A stretch of DNA of 5,222 bases from Candidatus Omnitrophota bacterium (GTDB lineage Bacteria > Omnitrophota > Gorgyraeia > Gygaellales > Profunditerraquicolaceae), in the NCBI GenBank assembly GCA_028713875.1, contig JAQTNM010000117.1, positions 1-5,222 on the forward strand, in the 5' to 3' direction. This document shows, piece after piece, positions 1-5,222 of this stretch (positions are counted from its first letter, which is position 1; each line of letters opens with the position of its first letter). The position numbers and the translations under genes are program-made. The notes below the pieces were generated by a model that was not told where the DNA came from, searched no databases, and saw only the letters and a program-made list of their open reading frames with translations.

Positions 1-1349
1 GCATCCCAGGCATCCGGTTCTATTTCCAGGACGATCCTAGCCTCTTTTTCTGCCTGACCAAACATCTTCTTCGTCAGGTAAACATTGCCCAGGTTAAGGT
101 GCGCGATGGTATTGTTTTTGTCGACATTCAGGAGATATTTATAGAACGTTGCTTCGTCCCTGTAATTCATATTATTGGCTACCGTAAGGCTAGCGTAAAA
201 CAATATAATTAAAACCGTGACGGGGGCGGCGATCTTGGGCAGGCGCGCATAGAACCTTGTCAGCATTGCGGCTGCAATGATGAAAAAACCCACGGATGCC
301 ATATAAACATAGGGTTCAGAAAGTATTTTTCCGAAAAAATAAATGTTGTCAACCAGGTTCAGGAGCGGCAACAGCCCCAATAGATAGAAAATAAAACCGA
401 ACGCTGCGGGTTTATTTTTAAAAACAACTGATAAAGCCGCCCCTAAAATGAATGCGAAAGACAGCGGCGTCAAAAACATGTTTAAGGCCGCTTTTAAAGG
501 CAAAATCCTTGCCGCCAGTCCGAATGGCAAAATAAGCTGGCTGACGTAGCTCTGGACAAGATAAAAAAATACGGATAATCTCTGCCATGAAAGGATATCG
601 TGAAATTTAAGCTTGTCGTTGGGCATAAAATGGCCGCGGAAGAGCAGATACAATACGCAGATAACCACGAACGGCAAAATGGTCAACGCCAATCTTTTTT
701 TATCTACTTTTAATACGGCTGCGCACAGTACGGCAAAAAAAGGCAGCAGCAAAGCCCCCTCGCGCGAAAGTACAGCCAGCATAAACAACAGCAGGGATAA
801 CAGATACTCCCAATTCCGCTTATCAATATAATAACGCACCAGGCTGACCAGCGCTAAAAATACAAACATCATTTCCAGGATATTTGACCTGCCGCCTATC
901 ACCGTGACCACACCGATATGTATGGGATGTATGCAGAACAGTACGCCGCTTAATAAACCCAAAAGCCTGCTCCTGAATAACAGGTAAACAAGCAGGAAAA
1001 CGAGAAAACTGTTCAGGGAGTGGATAATGACATTGGTCAGATGGTAACCAAAGGGATTTAATCCCCAGAAAAAATAATCCAGGCCGTAACTGAGCATCTG
1101 GATCGGACGGTAATAACCGCTGGGGGAAGGGGAAAAATGGAAAATATCCATTTTGAGAAGCTGGGGCAGGAAAGCGGGAGAACGCAGGTAGAGATTCTGC
1201 ACGATGAAGAACCGGTCGTCGTGCAGGAAATCGTTATGCAGCCCGTTAAAATAAATACAGAGTGAAACCAGGGCAAATAAGCAGTATACCGAAAGCAAAG
1301 ATACCCTTACGCTCTTCAAATAACCTTTAGCCTTAATAAAATTTTTCAT
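1..1349 (-). CDS. TMTC-like multi-pass membrane protein with C-terminal TPR, GT-C glycosyltransferase-like (3' end outside window)
   Basis: I translated this frame by hand: it is open for 449 codons from the ATG at 1349 to the window edge. The start is the first ATG after an in-frame TAA just upstream; no clear Shine-Dalgarno precedes it. A hydrophobic segment at residues 14-33 is followed by a loop with an Asp pair (D44-D45, context FLHDDRFFIVQN), then YYRP (79-82), HLTN with H110, HPIH (141-144) with GGR (152-154), SREG (195-198) and EPYVYMASVGF (345-355). About ten hydrophobic stretches are visible. This order matches the TMTC/PMT-like GT-C proteins, in which the Asp pair lies in the first extracytoplasmic loop. 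From about residue 415 a soluble TPR begins (AHLNLGNVYL, then a helix ending in IEPD), and more repeats are expected beyond the edge. Inferred role: transfer of a sugar from a polyprenyl-phosphate donor to protein or another acceptor on the outer face of the inner membrane. The substrate is unknown and enzymatic activity is not shown. Confidence 0.82.
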   Translation of the reverse strand, partial: MKNFIKAKGYLKSVRVSLLSVYCLFALVSLCIYFNGLHNDFLHDDRFFIVQNLYLRSPAFLPQLLKMDIFHFSPSPSGYYRPIQMLSYGLDYFFWGLNPFGYHLTNVIIHSLNSFLVFLLVYLLFRSRLLGLLSGVLFCIHPIHIGVVTVIGGRSNILEMMFVFLALVSLVRYYIDKRNWEYLLSLLLFMLAVLSREGALLLPFFAVLCAAVLKVDKKRLALTILPFVVICVLYLLFRGHFMPNDKLKFHDILSWQRLSVFFYLVQSYVSQLILPFGLAARILPLKAALNMFLTPLSFAFILGAALSVVFKNKPAAFGFIFYLLGLLPLLNLVDNIYFFGKILSEPYVYMASVGFFIIAAAMLTRFYARLPKIAAPVTVLIILFYASLTVANNMNYRDEATFYKYLLNVDKNNTIAHLNLGNVYLTKKMFGQAEKEARIVLEIEPDAWD

Positions 1350-1364
1350 GTGCCGTAAAGGAAA

Positions 1365-1416
1365 CCCCGCACCTTAAAGACAAATTAACGTGTTTTTCTG
1401 CCGTCAAGATGCGGGG
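1365..1416 (-). terminator. Strong hairpin between the small repeat gene and the membrane protein gene; possible terminator
   Basis: In the minus-strand transcript the arm CCCCGCATCTT (1416-1406) pairs with AAGGTGCGGGG (1375-1365). This gives 11 pairs with one G-U wobble, and the stem can gain two pairs inside (1405/1376 and 1404/1377). The loop is about 26-30 nt. The stem starts 12 nt after the stop codon of the small gene and is followed by TTTCCTTTA, an imperfect U-rich tail. A weak intrinsic terminator is the simplest reading. The downstream ATG lies only 15 nt after the stem, so an attenuator or leader element of the membrane protein gene is the alternative. The imperfect U-tract and long loop lower confidence. 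Confidence 0.5.
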
Positions 1417-1428
1417 CCAGAGATTGAC

Positions 1429-1674
1429 TTATCTCTTTCCTTTTTTCTTCTTGCCGCCTCTTTTCATCTTGGCGCAAGAGATATCGCCTTTTTTATCCAC
1501 AAAATAGAGGTAACCCTCTTTCCTCTTGATGCCGCACTTCGCTACTTTTTTAGGGCCACCGCCTTTTTTGCCACCTCTTGCCATTTTCGCGCAGGCAACA
1601 TCACCCTGCTTATCAATGTAATAGAGGTAGCCTTTCTGCCTCTTGATGCCCACTTTCATTAGTTTTTGTGCCAT
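1429..1674 (-). CDS. Small, highly basic protein of two tandem 31-residue repeats, function unknown
   Basis: I do not recognise this protein. With the ATG at 1674 it is 81 residues long. The frame opens further up, at a GTG at 1686, but that GTG lies inside the Shine-Dalgarno sequence, so 1674 is preferred. It is built from two copies of one module (residues 7-37 and 46-76, 22 of 31 identical). Each copy reads roughly K-x-G-I-K-R-x-x-G-Y-L-Y-aromatic-[IV]-D-K-x-G-D-[VI]-x-C-A-K-M-x-R-G-G-K-K. The copies are joined by a Gly/Lys-rich linker, and the protein ends in a Lys-rich tail. I count 27 Lys/Arg against 5 Asp/Glu. There are three Cys: 28 and 67 at equivalent repeat positions, plus 47. There is no signal peptide or membrane segment. 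The YLY...DK.GD pattern suggests two beta-strands around a turn, then a basic tail, so nucleic-acid or ribosome binding is a guess from charge only. It lies 38 nt after the nadX-like gene and is clearly coding, as the repeat is conserved at protein level. Confidence 0.8.
   Translation of the reverse strand: MAQKLMKVGIKRQKGYLYYIDKQGDVACAKMARGGKKGGGPKKVAKCGIKRKEGYLYFVDKKGDISCAKMKRGGKKKKGKR
1447..1656 (-). repeat. Internal gene duplication: two 93-bp direct copies in the small basic protein gene
   Basis: Copy one is 1564-1656 and copy two is 1447-1539, offset by 117 bp (39 codons). Aligned by hand without gaps they share about 65 of 93 bases and 22 of 31 residues. Many differences are synonymous third positions (for example GGC/GGT, AAG/AAA), so this is an old duplication held under protein-level selection, not recent slippage. 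Confidence 0.85.
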
Positions 1675-1681
1675 ATCCTGA

Positions 1682-1692
1682 ATCACCCCCTT
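1682..1692 (-). promoter_or_regulatory. Near-perfect Shine-Dalgarno that decides the start of the small repeat protein
   Basis: The minus strand reads AAGGGGGTGAT, which differs from the full anti-SD complement AAGGAGGTGAT by one base, a G that can still pair with U. It overlaps the GTG at 1686-1684, which therefore cannot sensibly be the start. The GGGGG core ends 11 nt before the ATG at 1674. It is by far the strongest ribosome binding site in the window, suggesting high translation of this small protein. Confidence 0.75.
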
Positions 1693-1701
1693 TCTACTTT
1701 A

Positions 1702-1707
1702 GTTATA
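1702..1707 (-). promoter_or_regulatory. Possible -10 box upstream of the small repeat protein gene
   Basis: TATAAC (one mismatch to TATAAT) lies in the spacer between the nadX-like gene and the small gene. Transcription would begin near 1694-1696, giving a leader of about 20 nt that starts just ahead of the strong Shine-Dalgarno. The matching -35 region at 17 bp spacing is poor (GTGAAG, inside the end of the upstream gene), so this is only a weak candidate for a separate promoter. Confidence 0.25.
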
Positions 1708-1712
1708 GTGTT

Positions 1713-2540
1713 TTAAGTCCCGATCTTCACGGGATCCAAGACCTGCTTAAGCATAGCTACGGCTGAAAGCACCGCTAAATAACTCGTCTTGGGGTTATCC
1801 GGATGGACCAGGTTCTCCGTCCGGCAAACGATCCTGCCGGAATCCGACTCAATCTCAACCTGATGTATATTTCTGGCAGCCTTTGCCGAAGCTATGATCC
1901 GCACCCGCGTTTCTTGCGGACCTATCCCGGCCAAACTTAAAACTGCGGAAACATTGACGTTTTGAGGAAACGCCTTTACTGCGCTGGATGCGCTACCCTC
2001 AAAAATAACGGTATCCGACCTTATCTTGTCCAGGTGTATATTCTTTTTGGTTAAATGTTCTACCGCTGCAAACGCCTTTTTGGGCTTGGTGGTAACTAAG
2101 GTGACCCTTTTTATTTTCCCGCAGGATGCCGCTTTCAACCCGTCTATGCCGGCTATGGCTCCGGAGGGTATGAATATCCTGGCGCCTTTTTCTCGCGCCA
2201 TTCTCCTCAATTGACGATAGCGCTGAAGGATGCCGCCTACGCTCATGATTATGATATGTTTGCCTGCGGTGACGGTTTTTTTAGCGATATCAAAGGATGC
2301 GCTCATATGCGTGGCTTCGATGATCAGGTCAGACTTCTTTATTAAATCTTTCAGGTTAAAAACCGGGATGCCGGAACTGCCGCAGGACTCTGCCAGCGCA
2401 TATGCCTTATCCATATCCGCGTCGTTTAATCCGGCCAACTCCGCCTGGGCGCCAAAATCTGAAACAATCCGCTTCGCCAGCGAAGAACCGATCGCGCCGC
2501 AGCCGACTATCCCGATCTTCATTTTTTTCTTCGTGGCCAT
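1713..2540 (-). CDS. nadX: L-aspartate dehydrogenase (NadX family)
   Basis: The protein has 275 residues, near the usual family length of about 265. It should oxidise L-aspartate to iminoaspartate with NAD(P)+, the first step of de novo NAD synthesis ahead of quinolinate synthase NadA, in the cytoplasm. The N-terminal Rossmann fold carries GCGAIG at 13-18. The family segment IPSGAIAGIDGLKAA lies at 124-138, FEGSASSAVKAFPQNVNV at 180-197, and RNIHQVEI at 223-230. By spacing from known NadX enzymes, A130 and N196 would bind NAD and H226 would be the catalytic His; these positions are inferred. The C-terminus has the conserved NPKTSYLAVLSA (249-260). The ATG directly follows the panC stop (TAAATG), implying coupling. 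A second possible start is Met7 at 2522, which would remove the Lys-rich ATKKK; neither start has a strong RBS. No nadA, nadB or nadC is visible in the window. Other DUF108-type dehydrogenases remain possible. Confidence 0.85.
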   Translation of the reverse strand: MATKKKMKIGIVGCGAIGSSLAKRIVSDFGAQAELAGLNDADMDKAYALAESCGSSGIPVFNLKDLIKKSDLIIEATHMSASFDIAKKTVTAGKHIIIMSVGGILQRYRQLRRMAREKGARIFIPSGAIAGIDGLKAASCGKIKRVTLVTTKPKKAFAAVEHLTKKNIHLDKIRSDTVIFEGSASSAVKAFPQNVNVSAVLSLAGIGPQETRVRIIASAKAARNIHQVEIESDSGRIVCRTENLVHPDNPKTSYLAVLSAVAMLKQVLDPVKIGT

Positions 2541-3386
2541 TTATCTTTTTAAGATAACGTTGTCAATCAGCCTGGTATTGCCAAACCAGACTGCCAGGGC
2601 CAAAAGCGCCTTATCTTTTATCTTCTTTACTGGCTCCAGTGTCTCCATATCCACTATTGATATGTAATCTATTTTCCGGGGTTTATTTTTGATAATCGTT
2701 GCCCTCGCCCTTTTGGTCAGTAAAGCACAATCTGCGATACCGGACTTTACTGACTCTCTGGCTTTATTTAACGCCTGGTACAGGACCGCGGCCTTTTCCC
2801 TCTGGGCGCTATCCAGATACGCGTTCCTTGAGCTCATTGCCAACCCGTCTTTTTCGCGTATGATCGGCATAACCCTTATTTTAACCGGCATATCCAAATC
2901 CTTGGCCATCCTCTGTATTATCAATGCCTGCTGGGCGTCCTTCTGGCCGAAATATGCCGTATCCGGCATGACGATATTAAAAAGCTTGGCTACCACAGTC
3001 GTAACACCCTGGAAATGCCCGGGCCTGTATGCGCCGCAAAGCACATCGCTTAATTCCCTGACGCTGACCTGCGTCCTGAAACCCGGCGGGTACATCAGAG
3101 CCGCGCTCGGATAAAAAATAAAATCTGCATTTTCATTGCGGCATAGCAAAGCGTCTTTTTTGAGATTGCGGGGATAACGCCTGAAATCCTCTTTCGGCCC
3201 GAATTGGATAGGATTAACGAATATGCTTACCACGACTTTGTCGTTTTCTTGGGCTGCCCTGCGAATAAGGCTTAAGTGCCCTTTATGCAGCGCCCCCATC
3301 GTAGGGACAAGACCGGTCCTGCATCCCCGTTTCTTTAACTTTTGCGAAACTTCAAACATCTGTTTTGGGCTGCGGATGATCCTCAT
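2541..3386 (-). CDS. panC: Pantothenate synthetase (pantoate--beta-alanine ligase)
   Basis: This 281-residue protein is of normal family length. It condenses pantoate and beta-alanine using ATP, through a pantoyl-adenylate, to give pantothenate for coenzyme A, in the cytoplasm. The nucleotidyltransferase fold is clear. PTMGALHKGH (28-37) holds the HxGH motif (H34, H37). SIFVNPIQFGPKEDF (54-68) contains the pantoate-contacting Gln (Q61). CGAYRPGHFQGVTTVVAKLFN spans 117-137, followed by YFGQKD (145-150), and AMSSRNAYL (183-191) is the KMSKS-like loop. The C-terminal TRLIDN (271-276) is also typical. The start overlaps the folK stop by four bases (ATGA), and a GGAG sits five bases before the ATG. 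No panB, panD or panE is seen nearby, so the sources of pantoate and beta-alanine lie elsewhere. Confidence 0.97.
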   Translation of the reverse strand: MRIIRSPKQMFEVSQKLKKRGCRTGLVPTMGALHKGHLSLIRRAAQENDKVVVSIFVNPIQFGPKEDFRRYPRNLKKDALLCRNENADFIFYPSAALMYPPGFRTQVSVRELSDVLCGAYRPGHFQGVTTVVAKLFNIVMPDTAYFGQKDAQQALIIQRMAKDLDMPVKIRVMPIIREKDGLAMSSRNAYLDSAQREKAAVLYQALNKARESVKSGIADCALLTKRARATIIKNKPRKIDYISIVDMETLEPVKKIKDKALLALAVWFGNTRLIDNVILKR

Positions 3387-3784
3387 GCTATCTCCGATAA
3401 AGGCTTCATTACAAAATCGCGCTCGAAAATCCGCGGGTGCGGGATGACCAGGTCCTTACGGTTAATGATCTTATCCCCGTAAAAAAGGATGTCCAGGTCT
3501 ATTGTCCTGGGGCCCCAGCGCACGCTTTCGACCCGGCCTAATTCTTTCTCTATTTTCTTTAATTCGCGCAGCAGTTTAAGCGGAGGTATTTTTGTGTTGA
3601 TCTTTAAAGCGGCGTTAAGGAATTTGCCCTGTTTGTCCGGGCCTCCTTGCGGAAGGGTCTGGATGATACTGGATACTTTGATGATCTGGGTATCTTTCAA
3701 GGCTTTAATCTTCTGCAGGGCTTTTAATATGTTCTGCCTGCGGTTGCCTAAGTTTGAGCCTATGCCTAAATAACAAACAGCCAT
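3383..3784 (-). CDS. folK: HPPK: 6-hydroxymethyl-7,8-dihydropterin pyrophosphokinase, short form
   Basis: This enzyme transfers pyrophosphate from ATP to 6-hydroxymethyl-7,8-dihydropterin, making the substrate for dihydropteroate synthase in folate synthesis. Visible signatures are YLGIGSNLGNR (5-15), KFLNAALKI (54-62), LLRELKKIEKELGR (71-84), the HPPK signature RWGPRTIDLDIL (89-100) with the Mg-binding Asp pair D96 and D98, and IPHPRIFERDFVMKPL (114-129). At 133 residues it is shorter than the roughly 160 of the E. coli enzyme and ends soon after the PL motif, but all core motifs are present, so it looks like a compact form and not a broken gene. Its ATG overlaps the dapL stop by one base (TAATG), with no good Shine-Dalgarno, so translation probably relies on reinitiation after dapL. 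Confidence 0.96.
   Translation of the reverse strand: MAVCYLGIGSNLGNRRQNILKALQKIKALKDTQIIKVSSIIQTLPQGGPDKQGKFLNAALKINTKIPPLKLLRELKKIEKELGRVESVRWGPRTIDLDILFYGDKIINRKDLVIPHPRIFERDFVMKPLSEIA
3392..3395 (-). promoter_or_regulatory. Ribosome binding site of panC inside the end of folK
   Basis: GGAG sits five bases before the panC ATG and supports the start at 3386. It shows that panC can be initiated on its own as well as by coupling through the ATGA overlap. Confidence 0.6.
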
Positions 3785-4944
3785 TACAATATTTTTTTCA
3801 GGCGGACAATCGCCTCCTGTATGCGTTCCTTCGGCACGGTCAGGGCCATGCGGATATAACCCTGGCCGTATTTTCCAAAACCTACGCCCGGGGTGACCAC
3901 GATATCCGTTTTCTCAAGCAATAAAGCTGAAAATTTCATCGCATCATTATTCTTAGGGACTTTAATCCAGACGTAAAAAGTGGCTTTGGGCGGATTAACA
4001 TTAAAGCCCAGGGAATTCAACCCGCCAACCAGCGCGTCCCTTCTTTCCTGGTAAATCCTGCGCATCTGCTCCACATGCTCTTGAGGCCCGGATAAAGCCG
4101 CGATACCGGCCAACTGGACGGCGGAGAATATCCCGGAATCGATATTTGATTTAACTTTTGCCAGGGCTGCGATCAACCCGGCGCTGCCGCAAGCCCAGCC
4201 AATGCGCCAGCCGGTCATGTTATAAGTTTTAGAAAGAGAATGGAATTCTATCCCGATATCTTTTGAGCCTTCGGTCTCAAGAAAGCTTGCCGGCCTATAA
4301 CCGTCGTAAGCCATCTCCGAATAAGCCAGGTCAGAAATAACGATGGTTTTATTCTTAACTGCAAAATCCGCGACCTTGCGGTAAAAATCATTTTCCGCGG
4401 TTGCCGAAGTCGGGTTATTGGGATAATTGACGTAAAGCAATCTTGCTTTTTTACGGATACCGGCAGGGATTTTCTTTAGGTCCGGCAGGAATGCGTTATC
4501 TTCAAGAAGCGGCATAAGATGGAGGTTGCCGCCGGCCAATATCGTACCCCCTTTATAAGGAGGGTAACAGGGGTCGGGAATCAGCGAATAATCCCCGGGG
4601 TTCAAAAAGGCCAGGGGGAAATGCGCAATGCCTTCTTTGGAGCCGATCAAAGGCAGGATTTCGGTGGCAGGGTCTAATTTTACGTTAAAACGTTTTTTAT
4701 ACCAATCGGCAATAGCCTGGCGCAAAGCAGGCATGCCCTGGTCCAGCGCATAGCGGTGGTTTGCCGCATCCTGCACCGCCTGATAAAGCGCCTCAATTAT
4801 ATGCCGTGGGGTGGGCTGGTCAGGGTCGCCTACCCCCAGATCAATGATGTCCCGTCCTTCGCTGCGCGCTTTTCTTTTGGCTTTGTCAATCTCCACGAAT
4901 AAATACGGCGGAAGGCTCTGGATTTTTTTAGATAATTTAAACAT
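3784..4944 (-). CDS. dapL: LL-diaminopimelate aminotransferase
   Basis: The protein has 386 residues and is a fold-type I PLP aminotransferase. It is expected to convert L-tetrahydrodipicolinate directly to LL-diaminopimelate with glutamate as amino donor, bypassing the DapD/DapC/DapE acyl route to peptidoglycan and lysine. The N-terminus has DLGVGDPDQPTP (35-46). PLP contacts are NYPNNPT (173-179, N177), SDLAYSE (204-210, D205 and Y208) and SLSKTYNMTGWRIGW (236-250), with Schiff-base Lys K239 and R247. R365 in YIRMA should hold the substrate carboxylate. The upstream neighbour dapB makes the substrate, which strongly favours DapL over alanine or aspartate aminotransferases of the same fold. 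The ATG is fixed by an in-frame TAA three codons upstream. No Shine-Dalgarno is visible, as the upstream spacer is a tandem repeat. Whether it is a DapL1 or DapL2 type cannot be settled by eye. Confidence 0.9.
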   Translation of the reverse strand: MFKLSKKIQSLPPYLFVEIDKAKRKARSEGRDIIDLGVGDPDQPTPRHIIEALYQAVQDAANHRYALDQGMPALRQAIADWYKKRFNVKLDPATEILPLIGSKEGIAHFPLAFLNPGDYSLIPDPCYPPYKGGTILAGGNLHLMPLLEDNAFLPDLKKIPAGIRKKARLLYVNYPNNPTSATAENDFYRKVADFAVKNKTIVISDLAYSEMAYDGYRPASFLETEGSKDIGIEFHSLSKTYNMTGWRIGWACGSAGLIAALAKVKSNIDSGIFSAVQLAGIAALSGPQEHVEQMRRIYQERRDALVGGLNSLGFNVNPPKATFYVWIKVPKNNDAMKFSALLLEKTDIVVTPGVGFGKYGQGYIRMALTVPKERIQEAIVRLKKIL

Positions 4945-4949
4945 ATTAG

Positions 4950-4997
4950 TTTAGAGTCAACGAACTTTAGAGCTTACGAACTAACGAACCAGCGAAC
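4950..4997 (-). repeat. Degenerate tandem array of six 8-bp units between dapB and dapL
   Basis: Read on the minus strand from 4997, the units are GTTCGCTG, GTTCGTTA, GTTCGTAA, GCTCTAAA, GTTCGTTG and ACTCTAAA, in perfect 8-bp register with no gaps. The last four also form two 16-bp units, each a GTTCGT- unit followed by a -CTCTAAA unit. The first base of the array is the third base of the dapB TAG stop, and the array ends five bases before the dapL ATG. It fills nearly the whole spacer and leaves no room for a Shine-Dalgarno. Confidence 0.8.
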
Positions 4998-5222
4998 TAT
5001 TTTAAAACGTCCTGCATGGAATATAAGCCCGGGTTTTTCTGGGCAGCTATCCATTTGGCAGCTTTTAAAGCGCCCAAAGCGAACAGGTCCCGGGAATGAG
5101 CCTGGTGTTTTACTTCTATGCGCTCGGAATTCCCGCAAAAGATCACGGTGTGGTCACCCACGATATCGCCCAGCCTTATGGAATGAGCAGGGACTTCTCT
5201 TCTTGTGGCCTCGGATAAAACT
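4997..5222 (-). CDS. dapB: 4-hydroxy-tetrahydrodipicolinate reductase, C-terminal part (5' end outside window)
   Basis: Only the last 74 codons and a TAG stop are inside the window; the frame is open to the right edge. The translated end carries the DapB C-terminal signature: HSIRLGDIVGDHTVIF (about residues 14-29 of the visible part), then SERIEVKHQAHSRDLFALGALKAAKW, finishing with NPGLYSMQDVLK. In the family this region belongs to the substrate-binding and tetramer-forming domain. The NAD(P)-binding half and the catalytic His/Lys motif lie outside the window. The enzyme reduces hydroxy-tetrahydrodipicolinate with NAD(P)H to tetrahydrodipicolinate, the substrate of the next gene's product, DapL. 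The order dapB-dapL thus places two consecutive steps of lysine and peptidoglycan precursor synthesis together. Confidence 0.93.
   Translation of the reverse strand, partial: VLSEATRREVPAHSIRLGDIVGDHTVIFCGNSERIEVKHQAHSRDLFALGALKAAKWIAAQKNPGLYSMQDVLK

Noticed and set aside
613..831. Plus-strand open frame of 72 codons, antisense to the membrane protein gene
   Set aside because: It lies fully inside a clear minus-strand gene with conserved family motifs, has no recognisable domain, and its composition looks like a reverse-strand shadow.
1058..1276. Minus-strand 72-codon open frame as a separate small gene
   Set aside because: It is in another frame within the membrane protein gene, which reads through continuously with correct family motifs.
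1402..1407. TTGACG as a -35 box for the membrane protein gene
   Set aside because: At 17 bp spacing the -10 would be TTTGTC, a very poor match, and both elements lie inside the hairpin.
1390..1662. Plus-strand open frame of 90 codons opposite the small repeat protein
   Set aside because: Its apparent internal repeat is only the mirror of the duplicated minus-strand gene; that gene has the excellent RBS and the conserved protein-level repeat.
2230..2667. Plus-strand open frame of 145 codons, and similar ones at 2689-3114 and 3489-3773
   Set aside because: All are antisense to nadX, panC or folK, whose catalytic motifs are intact; none shows a family motif or convincing start signal.
3383..3784. 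folK as a truncated pseudogene
   Set aside because: It is short at 133 residues, but all core HPPK motifs including the Mg-binding Asp pair and the C-terminal HPR...PL segment are present.
4955..4960. TTGACT as a -35 box for a promoter in front of dapL
   Set aside because: The matching -10 position would fall at or after the dapL ATG, so transcription would start inside the gene; the hexamer arises from the octamer repeat.
4950..4997. CRISPR array
   Set aside because: Units are 8 bp with no spacers and no cas genes nearby; it is a simple degenerate tandem repeat.

Overview
The window is a compact, single-strand gene block: every gene I can support lies on the minus strand, and all spacers are under 80 bp. 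In transcription order (right to left) it reads: 3' end of dapB (4997-5222), dapL (3784-4944), folK (3383-3784), panC (2541-3386), an aspartate dehydrogenase of the NadX family (1713-2540), a small very basic protein made of two copies of one repeat (1429-1674), and a TMTC-like multi-pass membrane protein with C-terminal TPRs, cut by the left edge (1-1349).

Organism: a bacterium with diaminopimelate-type (Gram-negative style) peptidoglycan that uses the one-step LL-diaminopimelate aminotransferase route, makes its own folate and pantothenate, and carries a TMTC/TPR glycosyltransferase-like protein. DapL together with long TMTC-TPR proteins fits the PVC side of the tree. My best guess is a Candidatus Omnitrophota (OP3) genome fragment. 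This rests on gene content and style, not on a marker gene, so it is only moderately supported.

Right part (1713-5222): a biosynthetic operon. DapB and DapL perform consecutive steps from dihydrodipicolinate to LL-diaminopimelate. FolK, PanC and NadX feed folate, pantothenate/CoA and NAD. Aspartate or aspartate-derived molecules link the DAP and NAD branches, and probably the beta-alanine used by PanC. The junctions dapL/folK (TAATG), folK/panC (ATGA) and panC/nadX (TAA directly followed by ATG) are typical of translational coupling. The only real spacer here, between dapB and dapL, is filled by a degenerate tandem array of six 8-bp units.

Left part (1-1712): the small repeat protein has an almost perfect Shine-Dalgarno sequence, which argues for a start four codons downstream of the longest reading frame, and possibly its own weak promoter. 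It is followed by a strong hairpin that may be a terminator, then by the membrane protein gene. The small duplicated protein and the octamer array are the least explained items. I see no CRISPR array, transposon, RNA gene or complete novel defence-type system.
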